Assembly (NCBI GenBank): GCA_964036045.1
Contig: OZ038388.1
Coordinates: 6,891,058 to 6,955,057 of the forward strand
Reading direction: 5' to 3'
DNA length: 64,000 nt
Source: Eutreptiella sp. 'Long Island Sound 2002'
Taxonomy: Eukaryota; Euglenozoa; Euglenophyceae; Eutreptiales; Eutreptiaceae
Shown piece after piece: positions 20,626 to 33,608 of this stretch. The notes under the pieces were generated by a model that made no database searches, was not told where the DNA came from, and worked only from the letters and a program-made list of their open reading frames with translations. Position 1 is the first letter of the stretch. Each line of letters opens with the position of its first letter. The translations under genes and the position numbers were made by a program.

Positions 20626-21210
20626 CTACTTCTTGTGCCCAGCTGTGCATCGCTTTTTAGCACTGAGCAGGGCAGTGGTAGTGGGCCGCCATGTGGCCTT
20701 GGCCTTCACCGCCTTCTTTTTGGGGAGAACCTCCACCCCTGAAGAAGAGAAAGAAGAGGAAGCTAGCAAGGAAGAAGAACAAGTATTAGCATCTTGGGAA
20801 GATGCCAAGGTCTCGCTATCACTAGACAAATCAGAATCGGCGGCGGAGCTTGCATGCTTCTTTGGCTTCCATTCCCAATCTGAGGGGCCAAGCGAAGCTT
20901 TAGAGTAAGACGTAGCCCCCCTATCAACCGCCTGAGCCACCTTCAAAGTGATCTTTGGTTTCATCACCGCAGGGAATTTATTCCTTTTGTTCCTTTCATC
21001 CCTGCTACCTATAACCCATATCGTCAAATCAAGAGTGTTTGGTGGTACCGTGGGATGGCACCATGCCACGTGAGTTTTGAGGTTCAAAACCCAAGGGTTA
21101 GCGCTGCACCCGGGAATGGGACATTCAAAGGGAATATTTTGATGCTTGCACGTGGCGGGTGCTAGCTTCACCGTGACTACGAACGGGCACGTGTTCCTGA
21201 TTTTCCCTAA
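20626..21210 (-). CDS. C2H2 zinc-finger protein, partial (last exon?)
   Basis: The frame ends at TAG 20626-20628 and is open upstream to about 21210. Near its start is FECPIPGCSANPW followed by VLNLKTHVAWCH. That gives C-x4-C-x12-H-x4-H, a C2H2 finger. Downstream are a Lys/Arg-rich stretch, an Asp/Ser-rich acidic segment with SSDSE and a basic tail ending KKRCTAGHKK, suggesting a nuclear DNA-binding protein. No ATG precedes the finger in this frame: the apparent start at 21171 is GTG, and the frame continues to about 21210, where satellite S2 begins. An upstream exon must supply the start, perhaps across the satellite. Alternatively the gene is truncated by the array. Confidence 0.55.
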   Translation of the reverse strand, partial: LGKIRNTCPFVVTVKLAPATCKHQNIPFECPIPGCSANPWVLNLKTHVAWCHPTVPPNTLDLTIWVIGSRDERNKRNKFPAVMKPKITLKVAQAVDRGATSYSKASLGPSDWEWKPKKHASSAADSDLSSDSETLASSQDANTCSSSLLASSSFSSSGVEVLPKKKAVKAKATWRPTTTALLSAKKRCTAGHKK

Positions 21211-23815
21211 CCCAACTCAAGGGGCCACGCAACAAAGCGTGGATTGCGGGTCGCTAACCCCAACTCAAGGGGCCACACAAAAAAGCGTGGATCAGGAGTA
21301 CGTAATCCTTACTCAAGGGGCCAGGAAACAAAGCGAGGATTGAGAGTCCCTAAGGGCAACTCAAGGCGCCACGCAAGAAAGCGTGGATTGCGAGTCCCTA
21401 ACCCCAACTCAAGGGGCCATGCAACACAGCAAGGATTGAGAATCTCTAACCCGAACTCAAGGGACCACACAACGGATCGCGGATTGTGAGTCCCTAACCA
21501 CAACTCAAGGGGCCACGCAACACAGCATGGATTGCGAGTTCCTAACCCCAACTCAAGGGACCACCCAAGAAAGCGTGGATGGCGAGTCCCTAGCCTCAAT
21601 TGAAGGGGCCACACAACAAAGGATGGATTGGTATTCGCTAACCCAAACTCGAGGGGCCACGCCACAAAGTGAGCATTGCGTGTCCCTAGTCCGAAATCAA
21701 GGGGCCACACAACAGGGCGTGGATTGCGAGTCTCTAACCCGGACTCAGGGGGCCACGCAACGAAGCACGGATTGCGAGTCCCGAACTCAAGGGGCGACGC
21801 AACAAAGCGTGGATTGCGAGTCCCTAACCCCAACTAAGGGGGACACGGAACAAGGCGTGGACAGTGCCCTTGTATCTTGCGGAGGCATGGGGCTGCATCA
21901 GCTGTACTGGGCCTACCGACGGCGATTCATCACCACCATGCAGTAGACCGTCCGTCACCAGCGCCAAGCATTTCGGGTCTCCCTCAACACAACAGTGGAA
22001 CGTAGCCAGACGCCTTTTCTTGCGTACGTGACTTTGTTGCACTCAATGGGAGCAATCTCGGGCACATCGCTACAGCACCCCCGTCGCCGTCCCGCGGGAG
22101 CGAGTCTCATCGACAGCAAGGACACAGAGGACGGTCGCATGATCCACAATCAAATGGCCCAAGTCGGCCAAGAGGACATAGCACACCGGTCTCTAATCCC
22201 AACTGCAGGGGCCACCCAACAAAGCGTGGATTCACACTCCCTAACCCCAACTCAAGGGGCCACGCAAAAAGACTTGGATTGCAAGTCCCTAACCTCAATT
22301 CAAGGGGTCACGCAACAAGGCGTCGATTGCGAATCCCTCACCCCAACTCAAGCGACAACGGGTTGCGAGTCCCTAAGCTGAACTCAAGGGGCCATGCAAC
22401 AAAGCGCGGATTGTGAATCCCTAAGACCAACTCAAGGGGACAGCCAACAAGGCGTGGATGGCAAGTCCCTAACCCGAACTCAAGGGGCCACACAAAAAGG
22501 CGTGGATTCAGAGTCCCTAACCCCAATTCAAGGGGCCACACAACCAAGCGTGGAACAAGAGTCCCTAATCCCAACTCAAGGGACCCCAAAACAAAGCGTG
22601 GCATGTGGGTCCCTAACCGCAACTCAAGGGGCCGTGCAAAGAGCGTGCATTGCGAGTCTCTAACCCCAACTCAAGAGGTCACGCAACAAAGCGTGGATTC
22701 AGACACGCTAACCCCAACTCAAGGGTCCACGCGACAAACCATGGATTTGGAGTCACTAACCCAAAGTCAAGGGGCCACACAACAAAGCGTGGATTGTGAG
22801 ACCCTAACCCCAACTAAAGGGGCCACGCAACACAACGTGGATTGCGAGTCCCTGACCCCAAATCAAGGGGCCACGCAACAAAGCCTGGATTCATAGTCCC
22901 TAACCCCAAAGCAAGGGGCAACAAAACAAAGCATGGATTGCGAGTCCCTAAGCACAACTCAAGGGGCCATGCAAAGAGCGTGCATTGCGAGTCCCTGACA
23001 GCAATTCAAGGGGCCACGCAACAAAGTGTGCATTGCGAGTCTCTAACCCAAACTAAAGGGGCCAAGAAACAAAGCGTGGATTGTGAGTCCCTAACCCCAA
23101 CTCAAGGGGCCACGCAACAAAGCGTGCATTGAGAGTCTCGAACCCCAACTCAAGGGACCACGAAACAAAGCGTGCATTGTGAGTCCCTAACGCCAAGTCA
23201 AGGGGGCACACAACAAATCGTGGATTCAGAGTCCCTAACCCCGACTCAAGGGGCCACGCAATAAAGCGTGCATTGAGAGTCCCTAAACCCAACTCAAGGG
23301 CCCACGAAACAAAGCGTCGATTGTGAGTCCCTAACCCCAACTCAAGGGGGCACACAACAAAGCGTGGATTCGGAGTCCCTAACCCCAACTCAAGGGGCCA
23401 CGAAACAAAGCCTGGATTTGGAGTGCCTAACCCCAACACAAGGTGCGACGAACCAAAGCGTGGATTGCGAGTCCCTAACCCCAAGGCAAGGGGCCACGCA
23501 ACAAAGCGTGCATGCGAGTCCCTAACCACAACTCGAGGGGCCACGCAACAAAGCGTGGATTGAGAGTCCCTAACCCCAACTCAAGGGGCCACGCTACAAA
23601 GCATGGTTTCGGAGTCCCTAACCCCAACTTAAGGGGCCACGCAAAAAAGGGTGGATTGGGACTCCCTAACCCCAACTCAAGGGAACACTAAACAAAGTGT
23701 GCATTGCGAGTCCCTAACCCCAACTCAAGGGGCCACACAACAAAGCAACAAAGTGTGCATTGAGAGAACCTAACCCCAACTGCGGGGACCACGCAACAAA
23801 GCGTGGAGCTTCATG
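21204..23815 (+). repeat. Satellite S2, about 48 units of 48 bp
   Basis: Units of 48 bp read GAGTCCCTAACCCCAACTCA then AGGGGCCACGCAACAAAGCG then TGGATTGC, in two blocks (21204-21868 and 22190-23815) with many point changes. Each unit contains CCACGC-AACAAA-GCGTGG, a 6-bp stem with a 6-base loop. As 48 is a multiple of three, long open frames arise on both strands (for example SLTPTQGATQQSVDCE repeats on the plus strand), but indels break them into pieces, so coding is doubtful. Unit changes in one arm are mostly not compensated in the other. Confidence 0.9.
21869..22189. other. Single-copy island inside satellite S2
   Basis: About 320 bp without the 48-bp periodicity separate the two S2 blocks. 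The minus strand is open across most of it (22042-21824 and 22149-21955), with a plausible protein-like composition but no domain I recognise. It could be an exon of the zinc-finger gene on the same strand, or an insertion. Confidence 0.4.
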
Positions 23816-23825
23816 GTAGCAGGAT

Positions 23826-24412
23826 GTGCCTGCCTTGAATACTAATACAATTGGCAAGTGCTAGGGGACAATGGGCATTCCAAACGCGGTGTGCTTCGGA
23901 ATGATCGCCAATTTACAAGTGACGGTCAACCAAAATTATGCCTTAGGATGTGTATGCCAGTTGGACTTGTAGTGTCTTGTGGCATGAAAACACTACATTG
24001 GTTGAGCAATGGCAGTACCACGGCTTTCACGGTGGAGAACGATGAGAACTCCTACTGCTTTAGTCATTGCCTCGAATTGTTGTGTTGTACACATTGTCAC
24101 TGTCTTTGTGGTCCCCTATTCCATCAGGAATTCTAGATTTCAGATATCAACAGCGGAGGCATTTTTCAGGTAGCACCGCACCTAGACACCTGCATCAAAA
24201 TATTCAAATGACTCGGAAACCAACTCTTTAACGGCATAGGGCTCCTTTGAGACCCCTTGGATGTTAAAAGGAATCTTGCTCACTATGATGTTGAAAACGC
24301 ACTCCACATAGCCGCAAACATTCAGTGATTGACTGTCCGCCATGCGAGGGTGGAGGGCAAAGGAAGTGGTGTCAACCATATACCACATGCATTCTAAAAT
24401 GGATACACCGCA
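23826..24412 (+). repeat. Family R copy C (diverged)
   Basis: It aligns with 17085-17650 of copy B at visibly lower identity, including GACAATGGG, TCAACCAAAAT, AACTCCTACTGCTTTAGTCA and GGCTCCTTTGAGACCCC. It starts right after satellite S2. It preserves the junction that is inverted in copy A and lacks element M at the same site (23833). Confidence 0.75.
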
Positions 24413-24818
24413 TAAAGCTAGCACCAGGCATTTCGACACTTCTGCCACAAAGAGCTAACGGCCGTATTAAAGGATGAATTGACAAGCAACATGGTTGCTT
24501 CCGTGTCAGTAGGTTGCGGGTCCGCACCAACTGCATTTCCATTGGTGGCCCCTTCTCTGCACGGGGAGCTGATCTTCACTCCTTCTGGGGTGTGTATCCG
24601 TCTCGGAGGAAATTCAGAAGTTTGGGATGGTGAAAAAATTGTCGTGAGGGCCAAGCGACAAGTCACAGTCCATACAGACGAGGGTCCCTTTTTTATTTTG
24701 GAGACACCATCTTATTAGCAACAGATGCGTGCCTTGAAGATACATTGGTTGTCATTTTGATGGTCGGCGGAAAACGGAGCAATTGAACATGGTAAGGTCA
24801 AAGACGTGCACGTTGCAC

Positions 24819-24886
<68 letters not shown>

Positions 24887-26633
24887 AGCAATGGCCGCCA
24901 CCCCCTCCATCCACTCAGTGCAATGTGACCAATCTTACATACAACAGGATCCATATGAACAAAGGAAACTTGAGGCACCCAAGGCGAAGCAACAACAAAT
25001 TCAAGGTCCTCCATCCTCAGAAGCAACTCGGCTTACCGAAGACCAAACTCTTCACCTACCTCGATAAGATACCAAGGAGAATGACCTAAATCATAATAAC
25101 TGGAAAATACAAAAGCTCCAGGCCAGGCGCTCAAGACCACCAAGAAAAAAAAAGATGTATGGCATGGCTAGACTCCAAGCAAAGTCTTGCCGCATTTTCC
25201 ATCCATGCATGGTTAAATTTCGTATTTGGTGCCCTGCGAACTTCATTGCTCAATATATGTCCATAGTCGTGACCACTACTTGGCAGCATTTGAGTGCCAG
25301 GGAAGTATGGATAGTTGCAAGCGTTGCAGAACAAGGGAGAAAAAAGCAGGAAATTGCAAACGCACGCAAACAAAAAGAGTTGCATCAGGACCTTCCATGG
25401 TCTTCAGCAACATTATCTTTTGCATTTATCACATCAAATTCATCCCTTCTTAAATGGTTTTGGATGCTTTTTGCCCTATCTCTACCATTGTGCTACTTCC
25501 TTGCCCCCCCTCAATTGGAGCAGGTCAACAATCTAGTTCACTGTATGGGAACTACTATGCACAAGTGCATGTTGTGGCATATTGTTACAATGTACCTCAT
25601 TGGGGCCGAAGATATCAATGAAGTTGAACATCTGAATATTCAACGAGCATGTGCTTAGGCTACAATGCCTTGATAGCACATAGTACAAAAGGCACGGCCC
25701 GAAAGACTCCACAACACAAAGCAAACAAATGGAGCAAGAAAAGCGGAAGGGGGTTGCTTGAAGGGGGCGTTGACAGTTTGGCGGAACAGAGATCCAACAA
25801 TGATTTTGAGTGCGATTCACGCTCCGCCGGTTTGTTGACATAGTGGCACTGGCAACATTAGCAGCTCTCCACGCATGATACTAACATTGGTGTACCACAC
25901 ATACATACATCATGTCACACACATAAATTTGTTCCATTGTGGGACATTTAGTTGGCGTTGTTTGTTTTGCCTCCTTCAAGGGCCCATTTAGCACAAAGCC
26001 TTGCAACTCCAAGTCTTTCCAAAATTTGAAAAGATCTTCCACACAACGTTCATGCGACTCCAAGAGGGTGAAAACATCACCATGATGGGTGAGCACTTAC
26101 GGCCTAGCAGTGTCGTCGTTCTTAGCAACCACCATGGCATGCCCTTGGCGGTGCGCCAAAGGATGCACCAATATAATGTGGCAAATTTGCGCTGCGAGAT
26201 CATAACGGCAATGCAAAATGTGCCAATGTCGGAGGCGCTCATGGGAAGGGGCTTTGTTTCCCTTACAACAAACGGGAGTTTTCGGGGTCCCGTCAATTGA
26301 CCCCTTTTTGGGGGAGGGGGGGTCTCGCTAGGGGGCTCTATCGACCCCCTCCCCCCTCAATTGCAAGCCTAGCTGCCCCTGCGCAGGCAAAACTAGGACT
26401 AGCTGATGATCCCGCCAACTTAGCTGAGCACAACACTGTGCAGACCATGCTGAGCCTGGCTGATGAACTTGCCAACTTTACTAACACCGTATGTTCCCCT
26501 GTGAGGGAGTCTCCACCGAAGTGAGAAAAACCGTAGTTGAGAATGCCCTAGGATGGACTAGGCTAAGGTGGGGCACAAGGTCTGGTGACACCCCTAGTAG
26601 CTCATCATCATCAGGAGAAACCGCATACAAAAA
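24413..26633. other. No firm gene; (GA)n microsatellite
   Basis: A (GA)n run of about 67 bp lies at 24819-24885. Elsewhere there are only short ORFs. 26297-26524 on the plus strand has a regular, helix-like stretch (KLGLADDPANLAEH) that could be an exon remnant. Confidence 0.4.
24819..24885 (+). repeat. (GA)n microsatellite
   Basis: A nearly pure GA dinucleotide repeat of about 33 units with one early interruption. Confidence 0.95.
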
Positions 26634-27372
26634 ATGGAAACACGGGAAGAAGTAGAACGGCACGAAAAGGAACCGGAGGTCACAAAGTTCCTCAGGGTCA
26701 TAAGCCCGGTGGAAAAATTCTTAGAAGAGCACATACTACAGAAACCCAAAAAAGACGACCAAAATGAAAAAGAGCATCAAAAGAGAGCATCGAATCATTG
26801 GAGGAATGAAATCAGCAACGATAGGTTGAGCACAGATGGACTCATGCATGCCAAAGGGACGAAAACGGATACAAGTGCACCTCGAGTTGCCATCAATTGA
26901 AGCTGCCAACATAGAACAAGAGGCAGAGAAAACTGCCGTGGTGGGCCAGCAACTGCCACATACACCAGCAAAGCCCCGGGCGGTACCAATGCAAAGTGGC
27001 CCGCAAAGGGTCCATCACCAGTATGCGCATTAGCCTTTTGAGCAGTTTCTGGGTATGGAAATGCAGCACACCATCAACCCAACACCACAACTTGCCTCTG
27101 CCGGTACAACCAACGCACATCCACCGTACCCACCATAGTCGGGTGAGGAAATGCAGCACACGCTCCACTCACCGCCACACCCCGTCTCTGCGGGCAAGGC
27201 CGTGGAAGCATCCTGACGGCGTAGTGCGTGGAAAAATTGGATGGAAAGGAATCTCGAATTTATGGTGTCCCTAGATAGCTCCTTTCACGAAGGAGGAGAT
27301 GCGGGTCGTGAAGAGGCATTGTCGGAGTATTCGGTCCACGGAGCGATGAAAGGCGAGGTGATGCCTCATTAG
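26634..27372 (+). pseudogene. Decayed coding region, Pro/Gln/His-rich
   Basis: Frame one (26634-26900) gives a charged, coiled-coil-like peptide (VEKFLEEHILQKPKKDDQNE). A shift near 26850 passes into a second frame running to 27372, interrupted only by TAG 27031, TAG 27136 and TGA 27214. That second part contains two related blocks, MEMQHTINPTPQLASAG and EEMQHTLHSPPHPVSAG, then a segment with WMERNLEFMVSLDSSFHEGG. Retained protein-like composition with three different stops indicates a dead gene or element protein. I do not recognise the family. Confidence 0.4.
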
Positions 27373-28474
27373 CGACCTAGGCGCCCACCATCACCCCGCA
27401 ACGTCCGCCCCAGGTCCTCCTACGGGTCATCCGGCATACACGTACTCTGAACAAGGTGTGCCCCGGTAATGTTCGCAAGTGACCTGTTTGGGTCCCCCGT
27501 CCTATGATGAATGCAAACACCAAAAGCAACCGGGAGAGAAAGGCGCATACGGAAGCAGAGGTAACAAAGGCAAGTTGGACTAGACGCCAAAGACCACTTA
27601 TAGCATATGTGAGCTGGCACATCGACCAAAGGTATACACGGTACCACCCAGTGGTTTCTCGTTTCGCATGATATGGCATCACTTAATGACGTCAATTACC
27701 CAATTGATGCATCATCAACTAAAAGTGCTTCAACAGGAGCGCCGCGAATGAGACCATGGCTGATAAGACAAAGACGGGAGGAGAGTGGTGCCGAGGTAAA
27801 GGCACCGGTAGCCACAAAGAGGTCGGCACCTCACACGCCAATGGTCATGGCACACAACGAGAGTACGGCACCGATGTCGGCTCCGGCAGCCGCACAAACG
27901 TAAATGCCTTTGTCCCTCCGGGCACGTGCCACCGAGAGCAGAGAGAGTCCGGCCCTCAAGATGATAGCCACCCCGCACAGAGGCCAACGCCAAGGCTCGT
28001 GGCCATCAACCAAGATGCATGGGAACCTACAATGATGTCGCTAATAACCCCATGCGAGGGCGCCAAGCCCAGACCTACCCAAGTTGAGTGCTTGGTGTTG
28101 TGCCATGAGGTGAGTGCGCAATTGAATCATCTTCATCATCTCAGCTTGTGTGCCGCCGGCCGGGAACAAATGTCTTCTTACTCTTTCCGTGCCGGTAACA
28201 TAGCATTCGACATCCCAATAACCCAATGGATATTGACCACTGTGGATCCTTTGCAGCATGTCCGTATGAGAATCCTCTACACTCTTCATTGTTGTGCATG
28301 CATGAGGCTTCTTCCGGGTAGCTCCATGTAGCTCCTCACCTTGTTCTTTGGCGACTTGTTTTCGGCCTTGCTTTTGTGCGGCAAAGTGGCCACGTGTGCA
28401 AGGCTTGACTTATGCCTGCACGTGTCCAAGGTCTGAGTGATAAAGGTTAAATTACGAAGCAAGGCACAGCAAAT
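27373..28474. other. Possible continuation of decayed coding region
   Basis: Plus-strand frames 27673-27903 and 27756-28331 overlap and are partly protein-like (Ala/Pro/Thr-rich). The minus-strand frame 28289-28041 is also plausible. No domain is recognised and I cannot choose a strand. Confidence 0.25.
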
Positions 28475-28945
28475 TACGAGCTGGCATGCGAGATCGCCAA
28501 AATTAAGAATGAACACGGGATCGATGGTACAATGGTGGACAATGAATCGGCCACACTACCGAAGACGCTGGAAAAAACTGGTGCCTGATTGGCCAAACCG
28601 CTCGCAGTCCAATTCAAGTTGTTGAACAAACAAGATGTACCTAATGCGCCAAAGCTGGCGGCTAAAAGATTAAGATGTACACACATTGGGGATATAGCAG
28701 ATCATGATGACAAGCCGGACGGGCGGCAGCCCAGTTCTATGAAAACAAAGGACCTACTTCACTTCAGTGATGAAACTTGCAAGTTTGTGCAGTTCATGAA
28801 GAAAGGAAAGCATGGATGCTTCACACGTGGTTCAATTCACATCAACTCTCTTCCAAGGAACTGTACTTCCACTAAACGAAACTGTGCCACGAAAGGACGT
28901 GACACAAGAACCAAAACGCACCAAAAGCGCCGTCAACTTGGGTGA
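28475..28945 (+). pseudogene. Decayed coding region with one in-frame TGA
   Basis: The frame opens NYELACEIAKIKNEHGIDG, is stopped by TGA at 28586-28588, and continues in the same frame with LAKPLAVQFKLLNKQDVP to 28945. It is Lys-rich and predicted helical. After a shift, related coding-like sequence (VLPLNETVPRKDVTQEPKRT) leads into the first unit of the 322-bp tandem repeat. The context suggests one decayed plus-strand gene from 26.6 to 29.2 kb. Family not recognised. Confidence 0.35.
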
Positions 28946-28995
28946 ACAGCCAAGATGGCGGGTCGTGTTTTTTGCGGACACAAGGACAAGAAAAT

Positions 28996-29960
28996 CTCAA
29001 TCATGGTGAAGGCGCGGACGAAGCCCTATTGATAGAGAAGGGCGTTCAAAATTGGGTGAAAACCGGGTGTCACCATTCAAACAACCATGCCAATTTGCAA
29101 TTAAAATGGTTCGAATCTATGCAAGAGGGTTTGGCCAGGATGGAGGGAGAGTTCCATCGGGAGATGAACACGGCAACGTGAAGCAGTGAGTCACGCGGAA
29201 CATTGTGGGGTATACCCATCTATGAAGAAGCAAAGTGCTTTACTATCGACTCTCCGTTCGATCAGAACCACAAGTGCGTTGAAAAGGAGTGCCCTTGCAG
29301 ATTGAACTGCGGCGATAACAATCGAGGCGGAGGAGAGGACGAACCCCTATCCATACTTCGGGGCGTGCAACATTCAGTGAAAGGATGACCTCAGCACTTA
29401 CGTAAGCATGTCAATTTGCAAATACAATGATTCCGATGTATGTCAAAGGGTTTGGCCGGGTGGAGAGAGATTGATACCAAGGGATAAACACAGCAACGTC
29501 AAGCAGTGAGTCACACGGAACATTGTGGGGTACACCCGTCTCTGAAGAAGCAACGTGCTTTACTATCGACTCTCCGTTATGACGGAACCACGAGTGCCTT
29601 GAAAAAGAGTGCCCTTGCGGATAGAACTGCGGCGATAACAATCAAGGCGGAGGAGAGGACGAACCCCTATTGACACATAGGGGCATTCAAGATTGAGTGA
29701 AAGGATGATCTCAGCACTCACGTAAGCGGGTCTGTTTGCAAATACCATGGTCCCAATGTATGTCAAAGGGTTTGGCCAGGGTGGAGAGAGACTGATATCA
29801 AGAGATAAACACGGCAACGCCATGCGGTGAGTCACACGGAACATGGTGGGGCATACCCACCAATGAAGAAGCGAGTTGCTTTCCTATCAACTCTCCGTTG
29901 TGTTGCAACAATTATGGCCTTGATGAAGAAGTGCGTTTGGGGATTGAACTACGGCGATAA
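28996..29960 (+). repeat. Tandem repeat, three units of about 322 bp
   Basis: Units start near 28996, 29319 and 29640 (CAATC-GGCG-GGA pattern). All share CAGTGAGTCACxCGGAACAT and GGGTTTGGCCxGG. Only the first unit keeps a good open frame (28942-29181, containing LKWFESMQEGLARMEGEFHR). The repeat may have arisen by duplication of an exon plus flank. Confidence 0.75.
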
Positions 29961-32900
29961 CGTTTGCCACTCAAATTGTGGACACCTATATGCACAATGT
30001 AGGGCTTGCACACGTGGCCAGGTTGTCCAACAAAAGCCAGGCCGCAAAAGAAGGCGTTGAAAAGAAGCGGGAGGAGTTAAATGGCGGGCAACCCTCTTAG
30101 GTCAAATTTGCTTGCCGTTCTCTGGTTGGTGGTATCGCAACGCGCATGCACAGTCACAAGCCATTTAGCATTCCTATTGGCACGGAAGAGTTGTATGCTC
30201 AGGGTGATCATTCCAAATTTCTTACGTGGAGTGTGTGAATGCAGACGCAGCTTTGCTCAAAACGCTTTAGCGGAGTGATGTGAGATAGCCGGCGTACCAC
30301 TGCATCTTGCGCGTTGTGCATAAAAAATCCGGGGCTGCTCTTGTCAACTGTTCCCCCACGGCTTTGGAAGTCCATATGTGACAGTGTGTTGTACGAGGGA
30401 GAAGCCATATACATAAGACAATGAACGCGCCTATGTTCAGGTACAAAATGGGAGCAGTGGGCTTATTTACGGTCACTACAATGACATCGGCCTAAGTGCG
30501 TTGGATGAACGGGTCACTGTGGCGGGAAAACCCAAGACCGTCCGTGGCGGGAAAACCCAAGACCGTCCGTGTTCTGGAAATTCTAGGGGATTTTGCTAGC
30601 ACTTGTATCTAAGCGCATATTTAGGGAACGAAAGAATACATATTTTGGGCGGCATGGTATGCGGTTAACCATGTGAAGGTTCTCCTTTTTGCCTTCATGG
30701 CCAGGCAGCTTCATGTTCACCAATTTGTGTCAGTCTTGCAACATTATGTGCGACGCAAATGTGGCCACCTTTGATGGAACTCACGTCCCTTTGTCCGCTT
30801 CCTTGGAGCATGTTCCCTCCCTCAGACTTGCTGCACGAGCAAAACCTAGCTCAACCTCCAAAGACACTTCAGGCTAGATGCCGGAGGCAACTTGTACCGG
30901 CTGAAGGTACACTGAAGTCCAAACACCATAACAGTGTGACACTTGGGGTGAATTCAGCAGTGACAATCGCACATCAAAGAACTGAACACCGTAGTGATCA
31001 ACTGTCGGGGTTGGGACAAGTTGAAATTCCCCTTTGAGCAGCTCGAACCGAACATTGCACCATTTAGTATTGTCGCAAACCTAGTGACGAGGAATGGAGT
31101 ACGTCAGCATCTGCGGACCCTCCTCTATGTCGTCCGGCTACTAGTATGTCGGCCTTGTCCAAGTAAAACGATGCTTGCTTCTGCTTCACCTCCCACAAAT
31201 GTCCATAACATTGTAATGTGCCCAACCAACAACCTTCCACAACTACTTTGGCACCTAGCCACCCCAAATTCCATTCAGCAACCGCTACTGGCACCATAGG
31301 CAAGCACAACACCTGAGGGCCACGGGCATCATATGGATCGGTCAACCAAATTGGAAGACTTTGAAAGTGAGATAGCCTACAGCCGGTAGCAATGAAGATC
31401 ATTGGGCATATGCATGCCCAACAATGATCCTATCAATGATGCCCCTCTTGCTGCGCCGAATTTGCATGTTGCTGATGCCAATCCTAAACATGTAGACCGC
31501 CAAGTCTGTCTTGATTATTGCACAACTAATTGTTTTCCTGTGGGTCGCGAGCTGCGGCCAAGAACACACAACTTGTCAGGTTTGCGAGTTTGTCCCCCGC
31601 TTTGAGCACTTGGAGGATGTGGACATGTCACAACCCAGGTGTCCTTCCTTGAGGGATGGTCCGGAAACAGTACTATGATGTGTTGTGTGGTGGCATGCTT
31701 CAGCAAAATTAAATTGCGATTTTTTACAGCTGCATTGTCGTCAGCTTTTGGTGCAGCCCATATTCCTTGGCAGCCCAGAGACGTTTTTTTGTATGCTTCT
31801 GGTGTTGTCCAGAAGCTAACCTCCTTGGGCCGAATTTGCTGTGTGTTTTTGCTTTTGCTATTGCACATGCACCGACTAGCCGAAAATGAAAGGACACTGC
31901 CAAAGTATCTTGTGGATCGTTTGCCACGTACTGCAACACAGCGCCGCGTAGTGCCCGCGTTTGCACGTGCATCTCCTATTTGACGACCAATGGGAAGAGC
32001 ACCGTTACAAACATGCAAGCGAGTTGGTTACAATCCTCGTGCCGACTTTTGGGGTTGAAGTTTCATACATTGCAAGTTGCAATTTGGTAATGGTATCATG
32101 TTCGATGTCGATGTCTTTTGGGCTTACCACGGTGCCCGCCAATGCCCTTGCATTCTTGCAGCATGGTGTTGAACGCTAATCTACGGTACTTGTGGCATGC
32201 CACAATTTTTGTTGTTCTTCTTCGCGTAAATTTGTTTAGATGCTGCACTTGCTTTTGATGCCAACTAATAATTCAACGTGACTATTTGCCAGTGACTCAT
32301 AGCACCTAACACAATGACACGTGTGCCATCGTGAATGTGTGCTGTTGAGAGTGGCTTGGGCAAGCATAAGATACTCTAGCACAATACGGTGTAGTACTCA
32401 GCTCGGCACAGTCCCCTTGGATGCTTGACCCTTGAGCTGCTCCACACACAGGTGGGAGGCTGGGGAGTGGCCTCCAAAACCGTCCAAGCTGAATTTCAGC
32501 TACACCCAAGATGCGCACAAAGCGAAGTGGCTGCGGCATTCATAGCTATGCTTCAATTTGATTATGAAGCCATGAGGGATGAGCCCAAACGTATCCTTGG
32601 GATCATTCTTATACTTTCTGGATATTGACTTTGCGTGATGTGTGTGTCAATGGTCAACAAAAAACAGCTTTATCGGATTTCAGGGCCGAATCAACATAAA
32701 TCAAAATTACCAAACCGAACGAACTTGCGCACGACTCCAAACCGAACTGAACCTTTGCTCCAACCCCACATATAGGTCGAAAGGTTGTTGCACGGTGCAC
32801 AATAACACTTGTCCTCACGCCTTCCACCGGGGGCGCTAGCACGAAGGATGCCACTTTGCGGCATACATATAACGTGCGACGGCAAAAGTGATAGCAGTGT

Positions 32901-33608
32901 GCATCCGTCTTTCACTAAACGCCGATACACGCCTGACACTTACAAACATAGCTCGGCACCACAACACCCGAGCCGCGAAACAAGAATTTAGGACATCCGC
33001 TACAATACAACAGCATCTGTGCCTATTTATCCTCCTTGGCTTCCCCTGTGCGGTGTAGGCGTTCGCATCTTCGTCGCTTGCGACTCGTCAAAGTGTCCAA
33101 CGCTCCGTGGGAAAAGTCCAGGTCGTCTGCGAATTTTTTTCCAGCAGTGCAAGCAACTTTTGGTGTTCCGGAAATTTGTCCACTTTACATACTTTGGTTC
33201 GTGCGCATGCCCTTCGTCGCATGAGCAAAATCCACGTAAGACTGTGGCTGTGTCTGTGAACTCAGCCGTGTGCCAGAAATAGGGATGCAACAACAGTTGC
33301 AGTCTTCCTATTGTTTTATGCCCGCACGGTCGCCAGCTTGCCGGCTGATGTGTGCGTTCAATTTCTTGTGCTGCCGGGGAATATGAATACGCATGAATAC
33401 GATGTTGCAATGGAATTTAGTATCCATGCACTTCTCCGTGCCTATGCAGCCTACTGCTCGGCTGCAGGTCAACGGCCACCAGGGGTTGCCATAAAGAAAC
33501 AACTCAAAGTGTCCAATACGCCCTACCTCACCAAAGCCCCTGCACTAAGAGACACACACAACACAGTGTGGGCGCCCCGCCGGGTCCTTAAACGCCCACA
33601 TCCGTTGT
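29961..33608. other. No gene recognised; 25-bp duplication
   Basis: Short ORFs on both strands overlap without domain signal; 32018-31515 (minus, 167 codons) is the longest. At 30519-30568 a 25-bp unit beginning GTGGCGGGAAAACCCAAGAC is present exactly twice in tandem. Confidence 0.4.

Noticed and set aside
21309-23544. Satellite S2 as a gene for a 16-residue repeat protein
   Set aside because: Both strands stay open because 48 is divisible by three; indels and stops break the frame every few hundred bases.
14563-23815. Tandem arrays read as CRISPR
   Set aside because: Units are contiguous and similar over their whole length, with no unique spacers, and the genome is eukaryotic.
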